From Isoetes taiwanensis (Eukaryota; Streptophyta; Lycopodiopsida; Isoetales; Isoetaceae): DNA of 64,000 nucleotides. Position 1 is the stretch's first letter. Every line of letters begins with the position of its first letter. Both the position numbers and the translations under genes were made by a program. Location: contig JAJEKV010000079.1 in assembly GCA_021234155.1 (NCBI GenBank), positions 615,395 through 679,394 of the forward strand, in the 5' to 3' direction. The notes beneath the pieces are model-generated. The model was given only the letters and a program-made list of their open reading frames with translations. It did no database searches and was not told the DNA's origin. This document shows positions 48,683 to 60,138 of the stretch, one piece after another.

Positions 48683-50179
48683 TTAATACAAATCATCTGG
48701 GAAGTCCACATCAGGAACTTCCACCTCTCCCTCTTCCCAATCATCATCACTCTCTACATCATCACATAATAAATTTTGTAGATTTTTTACACATGATTCT
48801 CTGTGTTGTATGACTTCAATAATAAAAGAACCAATGGTATTAGCATCGAGTTCAAACAGTTGATGCAAACTATCTACCTTTATACCATACCTTTGTCTTA
48901 TCACCGTGTAAGCAGGGCATTGAATCATCACATGGTGCTCATCTTCCACATTACTCCCACATGCTTTACATGTTCTTCTTTCTCTAGGGATTTTTCCCCA
49001 TCGTCCTGTTTCCACCTCCAACCTGTGTGAACTGAGTCTCAATCGACTTATTGCATGCCTCTTACCCACTGAAATGTTTTCCTGCAAATACACTGCTTGT
49101 GTCAATCTCGGATTCATATTTTGTTTGTACATGCTCATCTTAGGCTGTGGGTTTAACCAGATTTTTGCTTTAACTTTCTGTTTAACCCATTGTCGAAGGT
49201 CTCCATCATATCTTAGCGCTTCCTCAAGTGATATACCCCATCTAATCAACCATTGTCGAACATCTGCATACCATCCATGATCATTACTAGCCTCCATTGC
49301 TCTATGCGGGATCCTATCATCATCTTGCTGCCTTAACCTTTTCACATATTTGATGCATCTCACGATTGCTTCTCCCTCCATTGGCATAAGGCCACATTCA
49401 GCTAGGAGCATTGGGAATGGAGTCTGCATTTTCACGCCTGTTTCTTGTCTCAAGAATTTCTTTAGTACCTGCTCAATGTCCTCCCAAAGGCCTTTGGGCA
49501 GGCTAGGCCCCCAAATCTCACATCCATATAGTACAACTGTTTGTACAAGTACAAAAAAGAGCTTAATTTTCAGCTCCCATGCCCATAGGTGGATTTTTCT
49601 ACTCTGGCTCTGTAGAGAATATAATGCCTTAAGCCCTCCCTCAATCCGTTGTGATATACATGCATTCCATCTGTGATTTCTATGTATAATTAGGCCTAAA
49701 TACTTATAGGAATCACAACTCTGTACCTCGTTTCCATTATATTGAAAGCTGAAGTCTTGTTTAAGTATTCCAACAGCCATGACCCTTGTCTTATCTAGAT
49801 TTACCTGCATGTCAGTTTGCGCACAAAATAGTGCTAATGCATCAAGGTGCTTTTGCATAAGTGTTTGCGAGCGTGAGAATATCACCACATCGTCTGCATA
49901 CATCAAAAGTCTTATCACATACCCATTAAGGTCTGCACCATCCCCTCCATTCACTCTGAGCCACTCCTCCAAAGCATCAATAAATAGTCCAAACAAAGTG
50001 GGTGATAATGGGCAGCCTTGTTTGACCCCGATGTTACTAGATATTCTGTCAGGAACATCAAACAAGAAGGGAACTGATAATTGCACTAATACTTTTTCAT
50101 ACAAGGTCCGCACTGCTTCTCTCAACTCAATGGGTACCTGTATTAGCTCCATTCTTTCCCACAGTTTACTTCTTGGCAC
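48683..50179 (-). pseudogene. LINE ORF2 of L7, RT to C-terminus
   Basis: An uninterrupted 498-codon frame with GVKQGCPLSPTLFGLF, the catalytic LLMYADDVVIFSRS, thumb sequence and the C-terminal zinc motif CKACGSNVEDEHHVMIQC. It lacks the endonuclease and the N-terminal RT because of 5' truncation. The lack of stops suggests a fairly recent insertion. It is closer in sequence style to L1 (SDSYKYLGLI..HRNHRWN) than to L4 and L6, so at least two LINE subfamilies use the same microsatellite. Confidence 0.92.
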
Positions 50180-50444
50180 TTTATCAAATGCCTTTTTGAC
50201 ATCAGACTTTGCTTAAAAAGGGAAGATTAGCAGCCATATGTTTGGCTCTAGAACAACGGGTTGAGGCCAGGCTTTGATTCTTGGTGCCTAGAATAACCAT
50301 GAAAGCAAAGAATTTTGCTATAGGCGCCTCGCTCAAGGAACCAAAGTGAAGGCTTGCAGAGCAAGAAATGATCCAGAACAAGGGGGTCAACGTATAGCGG
50401 AGCGATCTGTGTATAGACTCAATGACCAAGAATGGGATCATGGC

Positions 50445-50918
50445 AAGAAATATGGACGTCCGTATTTAGAGTCCGGGATGTGGTATTTCCAGACTTTCTT
50501 GGTGGTATTTCTGGACATCCGTTATCAGCCAGGTGGTATTTCCGGCCAAAAAAGGTGGTATTTCCGGCCAAAAGGGTGGTATTTCCGGCCAAAAAGTGGT
50601 GTTTCTGGCCAAAAACCAAGCGCGAAACTGTGCGGCGGAGCTGAAATCTTTGGTCGGATCATTCTTGCAGCTCTGTAGATGGCTTGAACTGCTTCAAAAG
50701 CCCTTCTAATCACTTTGTCTGCCCCTTTAACATTAGTTTGATGAAGAGAGGAAGCGATTTGAGCCCAGATAGAGCCGGATTGATCCAAAAATGCCCCAAA
50801 ACAGTTGGTTCTGGGCTTGAAACTGTGAAGTTGGCTGATAACGGGTGGCCGGAAATACCACAAAAAAAGTCCAGAAATACCACATCCCGGACTCTAAATA
50901 CGGCGGTCCAAGAAATAT
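50445..50918. mobile_element. Mutator-like MITE with 9-bp target duplication
   Basis: The element 50454-50909 (456 bp) is bounded by AAGAAATAT at 50445-50453 and 50910-50918. Its terminal inverted repeats are about 75 bp: left GGACGTCCGTATTTAGAGTC, right the complement of GGACCGCCGTATTTAGAGTC. Next to the left TIR are about four copies of a 21-22-bp repeat (GGTGGTATTTCCGGCCAAAA). A 9-bp duplication with long TIRs is characteristic of the Mutator superfamily. There is no transposase, so it depends on one in trans. Confidence 0.9.
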
Positions 50919-51495
50919 AAAGATCAATGGATTGCTTGCAGAACAAGAAAGGGTAAGATCTACCTGGTTGAACAGCAGCGGCCCTAGCTCGGCAATGGAT
51001 ACGAAGGTGTAGTCACATGAACGCATTTTTTTGAACCAACTGCTGCTGCCGCTCTATGTTTAAATCCAGGTAACACATAGCTCAAAAAGCATCCGCAAAG
51101 CTTCAAATCGTATCTTGTTTCTCTATTTCCTCCATTTCCCTATCTCTTTGTCCTCCATGGATTTGAATAGCATCCCATCAGACATGTATAAAGAAGATGC
51201 AATCGAGGTTGTTCCTTGAAGATCAAGCATCTGATGAAGGAGATGGGGATTACGAAGAGGATCTTAGCCAGCCAAATGCCAGCAAGAAGAGGGACCTATG
51301 GCGTGATGTTGCAGTTGAAATGTTGGTGGAGCAGTATACCGATGTGAAAGTTAATAAGCTCCAAATGGGCAATTTTAGGCCCTTTTTCCACGGCAGTCTT
51401 ATTATATGGGTGTCACATTATTATAAGACACCCTTTTGGGCTCCATGTCATACTTAAGACATGTCTTAAAAAAAACAATTTTCCATTACATTATT

Positions 51496-51531
51496 ATAAG
51501 ACACGTCTTATTGATATAAGACGTGTCTTAT
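51496..51531. repeat. perfect hairpin
   Basis: ATAAGACACGTCTTAT, loop TGAT, then its exact complement ATAAGACGTGTCTTAT. Related AAGACA phrases flank it from 51410 on. Likely part of a small MITE. Confidence 0.75.
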
Positions 51532-51843
51532 ATTCACACTTTTCCACTACACAAAAAATGCAACATAGAAGAAGGAAATGATGTGCAAAAGGATAAAAAA
51601 AAATGCAACATAGAAGTAGAAGTTGGGTAGATTCGTAGCTCAATTCCGATAGAGTCAAAGTTTTTTTTTCGAGGTTTTGCTCCTGCCCATTTCCAGTAAG
51701 CCTGAGTTATTTTACTCCGCCTGAGGATCCAAGTATGGTAGAGGATTGGGCTAACCCAAGAGGCTAGCTGCAAATATGAAGAGGAACAGTGAGAAAAAGG
51801 AGCTATTCAACATAAATTGCAGTAGGTTAGATGTAATTCTCAC

Positions 51844-52078
51844 CGATAAAGTCTGTAGGGATCCTGCCATTAGAAAAGCGTCCTATAGGCTGCATGTTAG
51901 TATAATCTCTGCCATATGGTGGAAACTTAGACTTGAAAATAGTTTCAATGAAGTTGTTGTTGCCAGAATCAACACTAGAATCACCAAACACTATGAGAGC
52001 TGATCCAATCTGTGATCTAGCAACTTTTGCAGACATTAATATGACTGTGAGCTGCAAAATCAGAAGAAAGCTCTTCAT
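51844..52078 (-). pseudogene. GDSL esterase/lipase first exon
   Basis: It starts MKSFLLILQLTVILMSAKVA, a signal peptide, followed by ALIVFGDSSVDSGNNNF, block I of the GDSL family with the catalytic Ser in FGDS. It continues with SKFPPYGRD and GRFSNGRIPTDFI. At 51844 the frame meets a G/GTGAG splice donor exactly where plant GDSL genes end their first exon. The later exons with the Asp-His pair are absent. It lies inside the insert that interrupts the MYB-like gene, in the opposite orientation. That points to a captured host exon rather than a resident gene. Confidence 0.8.
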
Positions 52079-54152
52079 CTTGGCGGGGTGTACTGACAAA
52101 CTCTGGCGCAGAGCTAGATTTATCACGGAATGAGCTAGTGAACAAATATACTAAGAGTCCGGTGTACAAGTACTAAGAGATTTGCAGGTCGTATGTCAAA
52201 GGAGCAATAATGCGTAGTCACTCGTCTACCCACAAACTCTTCAATGGTTTTCTGACATACCCTTTAGCCATTTCCAGTAAGCAGCAGTGGGCAATGGAAT
52301 ACAAGGGGAAACTGCCATCTAGAGAAGGAGCTCATTTTTAACGAAACGGATTTGGCTCCATATCCAAAGAGGATGAAGGTAATGGAAGAAATTCTGGCAG
52401 GGATGAAAACCGTTGTTAATTTTCTCAATATAACAAGGCTTTCGGAGCACGTAAACAGAGTAAACACAGGAGTGCCCTATTTCAAATGCAGCTTGCACAA
52501 CTGAAAGGTAAGCCGAATCCGTTGGTCTTCAAACTAGAGATGCTTCGATTCCAAGAAGTCCAATTCTTCTGCTGCAACGATTCTTCTCCAGCAGCAATTC
52601 TTCTTCGATTCCTTTTTTTTAGACTCCCGAAATTTTCGGCAACGAAGGCCTCCGATTTGATAGGTGTGGCTGTCGCATTTTCTGGCGGGGGGTTTCCCCC
52701 GGAACAAAATAAGGCTCCACAGCAGTACGGCCTTCATATGCGACATGTCCTAAATTTTTAAGTGGAAAAACCACGATGACTTTTATGCTTATGTGGCCCA
52801 ATTAGATCTTCAGAAATATAAGACAGCATTGCCGTGGAAAAAGGGCCTTAGAAGCAAGGACTATGCAGCAATCGCATTACGTTTGAATGAGACTCTGGGC
52901 ACTGTTTATACTGGCAAACAAGTTAAGAATAATGTAGAGTGCTTGGTTAAGAAGTACAAAGAGGAGAAGGACAGAGAGTCTAGAACTGGATCCACTCCTA
53001 GCGAGTGGGAATTTTTTGACCAATTCGATGCAGTTCTTGGGGAATCATCAAAGGTGGTTGGTCTCCCCGATGGATCAACAGAGTCTGGGTTCAGAATTGG
53101 GACGAAGCGAAAGCAGACAGATGCAAATTTGAATGCTTCAAAGGCTAATTTGAAAACCAAGAAGTTTTGCAATCCTACTTCAATCGCTAGTTCTCAGGCC
53201 CCAGTTTTCGAGTATGTTGTGGCGAAAGCACCACAAACCTCCAAATCAGCTCCTGTTTATTTAGATGATAGTGATGAAAATGATGAGCAAGAAGCGGTTA
53301 TTGAGGTTGATTCCCCTCCAGCAAAGCAGGCTCCCAAGGAGCGCAAGAAATCTGGATCTAGCCTTCGTGGGAAGAAGACGAAGGCCAGATGGAACGAGGA
53401 GGGTGCCAAAGCTGCAGCTACCATTTTAGCTCAGGCCATGAAAGATGTGACTAATGTTCACAAGGACTTGAAGCTGATGGAACTAGCGCAGCGAAAGGAG
53501 GCAGAGGATAGAAGAACAGAGGCGCATAAAGAATCTGAGGCTAGAAGGGAAGAAACCATGAGATGCAAAGAGTTATTAGAACTCGAGGCCTCCAAAAGAA
53601 AGGAGGATCTTCAGTTGCAGCTTTCTCAAGTAAAGATGCAGCCTCAAATTTAACTTCATGGTCGCAGTACTGGTTCTGAGATGCCTAGCAGCACTCCATC
53701 ATCCAATTCAGATATCATGTTCTTTGGATCTTCATCCTTGAGTGATCTTTTTGAACAGTAAGTTTCATGTCCTTATTTGATAACATTATGTTATTTTGTG
53801 GTTTTCTATGGAATTGTGGGTTTTATAAGAAAGTTTATTTCATTTTTTTTAAGTCTCTTCAAGTTCAAATTTGACTTATAACATTTATGTAAACGTTTTC
53901 TTGAGTAATGCCAATAAGTAAAGTATTGTGGGGTTCAAAAACATCTCCAAGTGTTTAGATATCATCTAACTAAACGTTCGTATGTCATAGATTCGATAAT
54001 CAAGGTAGCCTTAGCTACAAAGTAGCACAGGTTCCTTTTTTAAAAAACATCACATCACAAATATTATCCAAAGAAACCAAATTATGGTAAAATCAAACAA
54101 GTGCTCAAATCAAGTGCTTTCGGCTTTCATGTGCTCAAAAATCAGATCCTTG

Positions 54153-55340
54153 ATAATTTTCCTTCTCTTAAGGTTCCTCTGATCCCCTTGATTAAGTGGA
54201 AGCGCTCCATACGTGAAACACAAGTGTGTCAAAGTATTCATCTTCATTTTCAAGCTGCAAGAGATTGTGAAGCACACATCAAAATTATGACCACCTTAGG
54301 TGCATGGGGCATCTTCTTGTCATGCTACTCAAGATGTTCCATCGTCCTTTTAGAAGAGCAAAAGCATTCTCTATTACCACTCTAGCTTGTGACAGACATT
54401 TAGAAAATGCAATAGTGTCTGCAGGATCATTTAATCTTTTCTTCTTGATGACCATCATGTACTCAAATGCCGATAACCCGGAATGCAATTAAATGCGGTT
54501 GGACTCTTTTGTCATCTGATTGCCTTGTGGGACCTCGTAATATATGTCTCCTAGACAATTTTGCAAACAATGGGGACTTGTAGAAATGGTTAGTGTCATG
54601 CGCACCACCCGAGCATCATAACAAACATCCCAAAATATTAATGAGGGATGCAGATACTTGTAGCACTATAGAAAAAGAAATGATGTTCTGTTCCAATAGT
54701 CCGATGGTCCCCATTTCCTTATTGGTGCCTTCTTGAATGGGATGTGAGTCCCATCAATGGCTCCAAATACTTGTGGCACACACGAGATACTCTCAAAGTC
54801 ATGTATAATATTATGCGATGCATTTACGGATGGAGGTCTAATGAAGTCATGTGTAAGTTTCTCACTAAAATAGTTCCCACTATTTTAGTGTACTTATGAA
54901 AACGATACTTGCTCCCATTAGCACATTTCGGACATATAAAACCCTTTGCATTGTGGGCCAATCGAAAAAGAACAACTGCTAAAGCCTTTATTTTTTCAAT
55001 GGGTTCACGGACCAAGTCAGCTTGTATAACGCGTGGAACAACTAGATGAAGCAGCTTCTCAAAATTATCTGCCCCCATTCTGTAGAAATTCCTGAAGTTA
55101 TACTCACCGGCTATGACGGAACGAAGCCAAAGATTACTGCTCAGATCATTTTTAGAAAGAAACCTGCCTTGGGTACATCCACCACACTCTTCTTCCTCTG
55201 TTCATCTGCTCATCTACCAATAGAAGCAAGAACATGGCACACATTTGCGTTAGCAAGTCAACAAGTTCCTCCAATCCCGTGTTAAGGTCCTCATAATCAA
55301 GTTCTCCATCACTTGATAAATCTAGGTCATAGTTATCCAT
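54153..55340 (-). pseudogene. PIF/Harbinger transposase, decayed copy
   Basis: A frame-broken version of the transposase at 60634-61833. It opens with MDNYDLDLSSDGELDYEDLN at 55340. The middle frame 55078-54824 has MGADNFEKLLHLVVPRVIQ. The end at 54488-54285 has FEYMMVIKKKRLNDP and ARVVIENAFALLKGRWNI, which carries the third acidic catalytic residue. Several small deletions and substitutions separate the blocks. It converges with the MYB-like gene. Confidence 0.9.
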
Positions 55341-55342
55341 CT

Positions 55343-56182
55343 GCTTTCAGGTCTGTACAATTCATATGAAAAATAATAAGAAATAAGAAACATGAGGAAA
55401 GAAATAAAAGGGAACTAGATTCCATCATCTACACATTACAGTAGAGTCTGTAAAGTCTCTAAGAGAGTCTATGTACAGGAAAATACATTAATGTGATTAA
55501 GAGAGTCTATTTACAAAAAGTGATGGCTAATGTTTTTACACGAATTTGCATAATTTGATAACCCAAATACCTTTGTGCAACTGGTTCTGTTCTGGATTCA
55601 TGGTCACAGATTCTCCGCATGGCCGGTGTGATTGCAATCGGAGGAGGTAATTAGATGTTGCAGGAGGTAATCGAATGTTCAATGAGCAGCAGGTGGAGAG
55701 CCAACCAAAATCCCTGCGCTGCTGGCCCAAGAACCGCTGCTGCAGACGGCCCTATTAGACCCATGTGATTTAAGTTGGCAGGCAGCTGTGCAACACGATT
55801 TACGGCACCGTCATATGCACTGCTCACTCCTTCCGTGTGAATACGGCTTCAAGCCATCTAGAAAAGACACAAAGACACGTTTGCTGCTGGCTATGGCAGA
55901 GAAGAACTCCTCAAAACACGCCTTCACCAGGATAATAAATCTGAAGACTATGTCGGTGATGTATGAGAGCGGAGCTCACCCTCCGAAATGGGGCAGAGGA
56001 AGTGGAAAGCAAAGCATATGAGGGAGCAGATTCATTCAAAGCATATAAGAACAAAAGCGTGGCATCTCTGGGTTTTTTCTTTTCTTGAATTTGGAAATAC
56101 AATGTAAGCACATGTGTCGACCCCACGGCTGTCCTCAGCCCAGAAACATTATCTTTCTAAATTTTGAGAACAGAAAATAAAC
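55343..56182. other. 3' flank of the Harbinger element, no gene recognised
   Basis: It is shared almost base for base with 61836-62903 apart from an insertion in the second copy. Short frames such as 55730-55536 (minus) and 55788-56021 (plus) exist in both copies but have no motif. The similarity ends sharply at 56182. Confidence 0.6.
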
Positions 56183-58857
56183 CTTTCTTGATCTGCTGCA
56201 TGGAAACTCGAATAGCACAAATTTGAGTAGAGAATACAAGTGACTTTGGCTCGTTTGTCAACAACTCATACATCACCTTTGACCGAGGCTTCTTTCTATA
56301 GTAAATGCCCTCCACAACAGTTTCACCTCTCATAAACAAGTTTCCGTTCTGCTTGAAGTCATTTTCAACTTCAAATTTTGGCTTGGTGCATAGCAACATC
56401 CAAAATACAGAATCCTCCTCATTCTCTTTTTAGGTGCGGCAAGCTGCAAAAGCTGTCTCCTTCTCTAAGTGCTTCTTACGCAAGTAAGTACATTTGCCAA
56501 GGTTGAGTATAGTGGCTGGTAGACTTGCGGGTCTCTTCCACATCCGCATGAACATTGGAGGATGGTTCAACCGACTACAAGGTTCCATTCATCTACATAC
56601 AATTTTTTTCTCACACATGTCCCATTTTCCATCCAAACAATTCTTTTGCAAAAACATGATAGCTTTTCGGTATGTAGGCGTGTTGGATTTCCTGTGCTGA
56701 ATCCATGGACTGAATGAATTTGCCTGCTTTCTGGAATTGTCTCTGCACCCCAAGCCTTTTTCCTGTTGATATCCTCAGGTTTTATTTCCCAGAAGTATCT
56801 CCGAACTTTTCTTCCATTTTCAGTCCACTCAGATGTACCACATTGAAATTGTTTCTCTGCAATTTTCACCACATCATGGGCATTATCTAATTTAATGTCA
56901 GGATGTTTAAGCTGTAGACCTCGTATCCATCTTTTCAATTCTGCTGTCTTTCCATGTTCACCTTTTCCATGGTTTGATCCAAAGAAGTTCCACATCATGT
57001 TGACCTCTGTATCACAACGGTACCTTCCAACAAAATAAAATGATCTGGCTGCTTTGAATTGTGATGCAGCACCATCTGAAAATACATAGTCTTTGTTTGG
57101 GGACATTGCCTTTCGCTTTAAGTACTCAAAATGTTTCATAAAACAATGTTGAACAAAAAGTGTGTCATGTTCCTATCATCCCACACATAGTAGTGTGTTT
57201 CCTTCTCGATGGTGTCATGCGTGGATCAACCTGATAGGTTATTTGAACAAATATAGTTATCGGTTGTTGACCCAAAGACATGGACCGAACTTCATTCTCG
57301 CTCCTTAAAAGTATAATTCTCTGCGAAGTCAACCACGGATAGGTAAGCATCTCGGGCAAGTTATCAAGAAGTTCTTTGTAATTGGCCTCGCCACTTATAT
57401 CCGAAGTTGTGTAAAGGAAATTTTGGAAGCTTCTCCAACATTTTGTTCACCGATGGAAGACTTGCGTTTCATTGTGTTGGTGAACGAGCTTAGACTTCTT
57501 CTTGCCATCTCTCGAATCTGATTTTTTCATAGTCTAGGTATTCCCACTTCACCATGCCACTATCACTAGATTGTTCATGTGGGCGGATAGGGAACTTCTT
57601 AATCCCACACTCTTTACACTCACCCGAGAATGCATTCCCTCTTATGGTAAGGTTGGAAGCTAGTTTTCTCACAAAAATTCCACCATGCAGACTTCTTGTG
57701 CTACTTATTTTGTATTGGGCATGCATTCACCATATATGTCCGACCGCAAAAGTTGACAAGTGCAAACTTGACTTTTTTGGGTGCTTAGTTCTCATACTAT
57801 TGAAGCCATCTATTAGCATCCGCATTCTAACATGGTATATCAAGGCGAGAACTATTGAAGTCCTTTAATTTTACAACAAACCATGGTTTCAACTTTTCAA
57901 ACATCCTTTGTTTGATCATAACACTAGGATGTTCCATTTGAATTTCTGAACAATTGCAAATCGCAAGATAACAAGGTGATCGGCATATTTATTGCACACT
58001 ACATTTTCCACCACACTAGGCACCACATAGCATATATTCTGAGACATTCATCTTACACCTCGTTATTCACCACACTAGGCACCACAAAGCATATAATACA
58101 TAATTTATTGTACACCATATTTTTCATCACACTAGGCACCACAACGCATATATTCACAAAGATTTATTTTACACCATATTTTTCACCACACTAGGCACCA
58201 CATAGAATATATTACAGCATTTTATTTTACACCATGTTATTCACCACACTAGGCACCATATAGCATATATTACAAAGATTTATTTTACACCATGTTATTC
58301 ACCACACTAGGCACCACAAAACGTATATTTTAGAGCATTTATTTTACACCATATTTTTTCACCACACTAGGCACCACATAGCATATATTACAAAGATGTA
58401 TTTTACACACCATGTCATTCACCATACTAGGCACCACAAAGCATATATTTACAAAGATTTATTTTACACCACGTGCCTCACCACACTAGGCAAAGACATA
58501 TCATATATCACAAAGATAATAGGCACCACACACCACAAGCAATCACTAACCACATCAACCACATATCACAAGCAATCACTAACCACATACCACATTAACA
58601 ATAAAAAGTGTGGTGAAGATGAAGAAATGAAATAACTTGTGATTCTTCCAGATAGTGAGTGGCATGATCCTCTCTTACATTTCGTTCCAATCTTCCGAAC
58701 TTAACATCCTTTGCATTTGGAGAGACCCTCTTTTTTTCGGTCTAAAATTGTTTGCACAAGTTCTATGATGAGCCCAATTGGGAATTGCATCCGCTCTTCT
58801 AACTCTTTTGTACAAAACCCATTTCCCCCCTTTGCAATCTATCTCTTCCCTCTTCAA
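56183..58857 (-). pseudogene. decayed gene with transposase-like motifs, family not assigned
   Basis: Minus-strand segments in several frames give a plausible long protein. There is an N-terminal part near 58857 (EEIDCKGGKWVLYKRVRRA). A zinc-ribbon-like CKECGIKKFPIRPHE is near 57620. Next come MLTYPWLTSQRIILL and ITIFVQITYQVDPR near 57359-57165. The core at 57139-56567 has DYVFSDGAASQFKAARSF, MMWNFFGSNHGKGEHG and LKRWIRGLQLKHPDIKL. I associate the SDG..SQFK and NFF..HGKGE motifs with TE-derived proteins, but cannot name the superfamily. A minisatellite (58009-58510) interrupts it. Confidence 0.45.
58009..58510. repeat. minisatellite, about nine units of 57-61 bp
   Basis: Unit theme CACCACACTAGGCACCACA, then (A/T)AGCATATATTA, then AAGATTTATTTTACACCATG with TTATT. 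Units begin at about 58009, 58069, 58126, 58184, 58244, 58303, 58360, 58420 and 58478. The last unit is diverged. Confidence 0.9.
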
Positions 58858-58859
58858 TT

Positions 58860-59683
58860 TTGCTTTGGTAAGATTCCTAGGATGAACACCCGGCCAGTTT
58901 TACCAAAACCCCGAAAGACCGACGGGGATTAGCACTTTCGGTAATGCTTCCTCTTCACGGCCATAGCAAGGCAACTACTCTTGGTCGCTAAAAGCGTCAT
59001 TGCTGTTAGACTTCTTCACAAGTTGAATGGAAGCCACGAGGGTTGCTGACCACAATGCTCTTGGCTTGCAAATCTTTCGACTCTTCACCAAGTCTGTTGT
59101 CCATTGTGTCATCTTCCGGAAATCTCGTAAAACCTCTTTCTTATCCTTTGTCGGCCAAGCCTTTAGTGGTGCTATGAAATGAAGATAATAATTTCAACAC
59201 CATCCGATGCCTAGTAGAGGCCGTTCTGGTGGATCCTCCCAATTTTTGCTAATTCTTCTTTAGCTTCCCTTTTTCTTTTCCTTTGGCATCTTTTTTATGA
59301 TCCCCGTTCTTGTTCTGAGTTCTCTTTCTCACACACGTTCTCGGTTTTTGAGATTTTAGGCAGATTTGCTTCCAAATTAAATGATTCCAAGTATGAATCT
59401 GGATTGATCCACAACCGGATTAAAGCGCCATAGCCGTGTGCCGGGGAAAGGCGGGTGGGTTTAGGAATCGGTTAGGTGGAAATTGGAATGGGACGGGTGG
59501 CGTAGGAGATTGGAATGGGATGGGTGGCGTAGGAATCGGGTTGTTGCAGTTCAAGAAATGATTGAATCCGGGCAGTTATGCACTAGGCGCCAAACAAACA
59601 TTTAAAATCGCACCACAAATTTGATATCTCCCACCACATTTTTAGGGGGGACAGGGGGGACACCCAGGGTGTTCCACTACAAC
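58860..59683. other. no gene recognised
   Basis: On the minus strand the phrase APLKAWPTKDKKEVLRDF, readable near 59170-59120, may be an N-terminal part of the gene at 56183-58857, but stops break it. Short repeats of GGAATGGGA(C/T)GGGTGGCGTAG lie near 59490-59530. Confidence 0.35.
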
Positions 59684-59689
59684 ATGCTT

Positions 59690-59941
59690 TCACCCATCTA
59701 TCCTAATGGGGAAACTGATCCATGGATTCATCATCTCTAATGGACTAGAGTCATATGTTGTGGTAGGAAATGCTTTGCTGCATATATATAGTAAGTGTGG
59801 AAGTTTATAGGAATCTCAAAACATGATTGAGAGAATGCCAATGCAAAGGAGAGATGTCGTATCATCAAACACTATTATTCAAGCAACAACATGATAATGA
59901 TGCATTCCTACAATTCAACCACATGATTTTTCAGGGGATGA
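59690..59941 (+). pseudogene. PPR gene fragment, duplicate copy
   Basis: Nearly identical to 63132-63381. It encodes GKLIHGFIISNGLESYVVVG and NALLHIYSKCGSL followed by an in-frame TAG, then SQNMIERMPMQRRDVVSSNT. These are S- and L-type PPR repeat signatures. Its right end abuts the second Harbinger copy. Confidence 0.8.
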
Positions 59942-59944
59942 GTC

Positions 59945-60138
59945 ACAAGAACTTGAAGCTGATGGAACTAGCGCAGTGAAAGGAGGCAGAGGATAGAAGA
60001 ACAGAGGCACATAAAGAATCTGAGGCTAGAAGGGAAGAAACCATGAGATGCAAAGAGTTATTAGAACTCGAGGCTTCCAAAAGAAAGGAGGATCTTCAGT
60101 TGCAGCTTTCTCAAGTAAAGATGCAGCCTCAAATTTAA
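59945..60138 (+). pseudogene. 3' end of MYB/SANT-like gene, duplicate
   Basis: Matches the last about 65 codons of the gene ending at 53652, including EAHKESEARREETMRCKELL. It has an early stop (TGA in place of CGA after ELAQ). Confidence 0.8.

Larger units (their letters stand above)
48621..50206 (-). mobile_element. LINE copy L7, 5'-truncated
   Basis: It carries the RT from KKAFDKVPRSKLWERME to the C-terminus, the stem-loop (48638-48671) and two ATTTC-type repeats before the GA array. Its upstream edge at about 50206 meets unrelated DNA rather than a GA array, so this is the right edge of the cluster, or the microsatellite there has been lost. Confidence 0.9.
51378..52752. mobile_element. 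insert of about 1.4 kb in the MYB-like gene
   Basis: It splits the SANT-like domain at one codon and is bordered by AATTTTA (51371-51377) and AATTTTTA (52753-52760), a plausible target duplication. It contains a hairpin-rich stretch, a GDSL esterase exon on the minus strand, and an unidentified plus-strand open segment at about 52310-52500 (ending YFKCSLHN). There is no GT donor at the left edge, so an ordinary intron is unlikely. TIRs are not evident. Confidence 0.5.
51157..53652 (+). pseudogene. MYB/SANT-like gene of a PIF/Harbinger element
   Basis: An ATG at 51157 starts MDLNSIPSDMYKEDAIE. A one-base shift near 51220 moves into the frame with KKRDLWRDVAVEMLVEQY, the first half of a MYB/SANT-like DNA-binding domain. 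After GNF the frame is broken by foreign DNA (51378-52752). It resumes with KWKNHDDFYAYVAQLDLQKY and LRSKDYAAIALRL..VKNNVECLVKKYKEE. The rest is acidic, then Lys-rich, then a long charged helix (ELAQRKEAEDRRTEAHKESE), ending at 53652. In Harbinger elements such a protein binds the element ends and helps the transposase into the nucleus. The transposase gene lies convergently downstream. Confidence 0.8.

Noticed and set aside
49779-50216. 145-codon plus-strand frame
   Set aside because: Antisense shadow of the L7 RT, whose catalytic YADD is on the minus strand.
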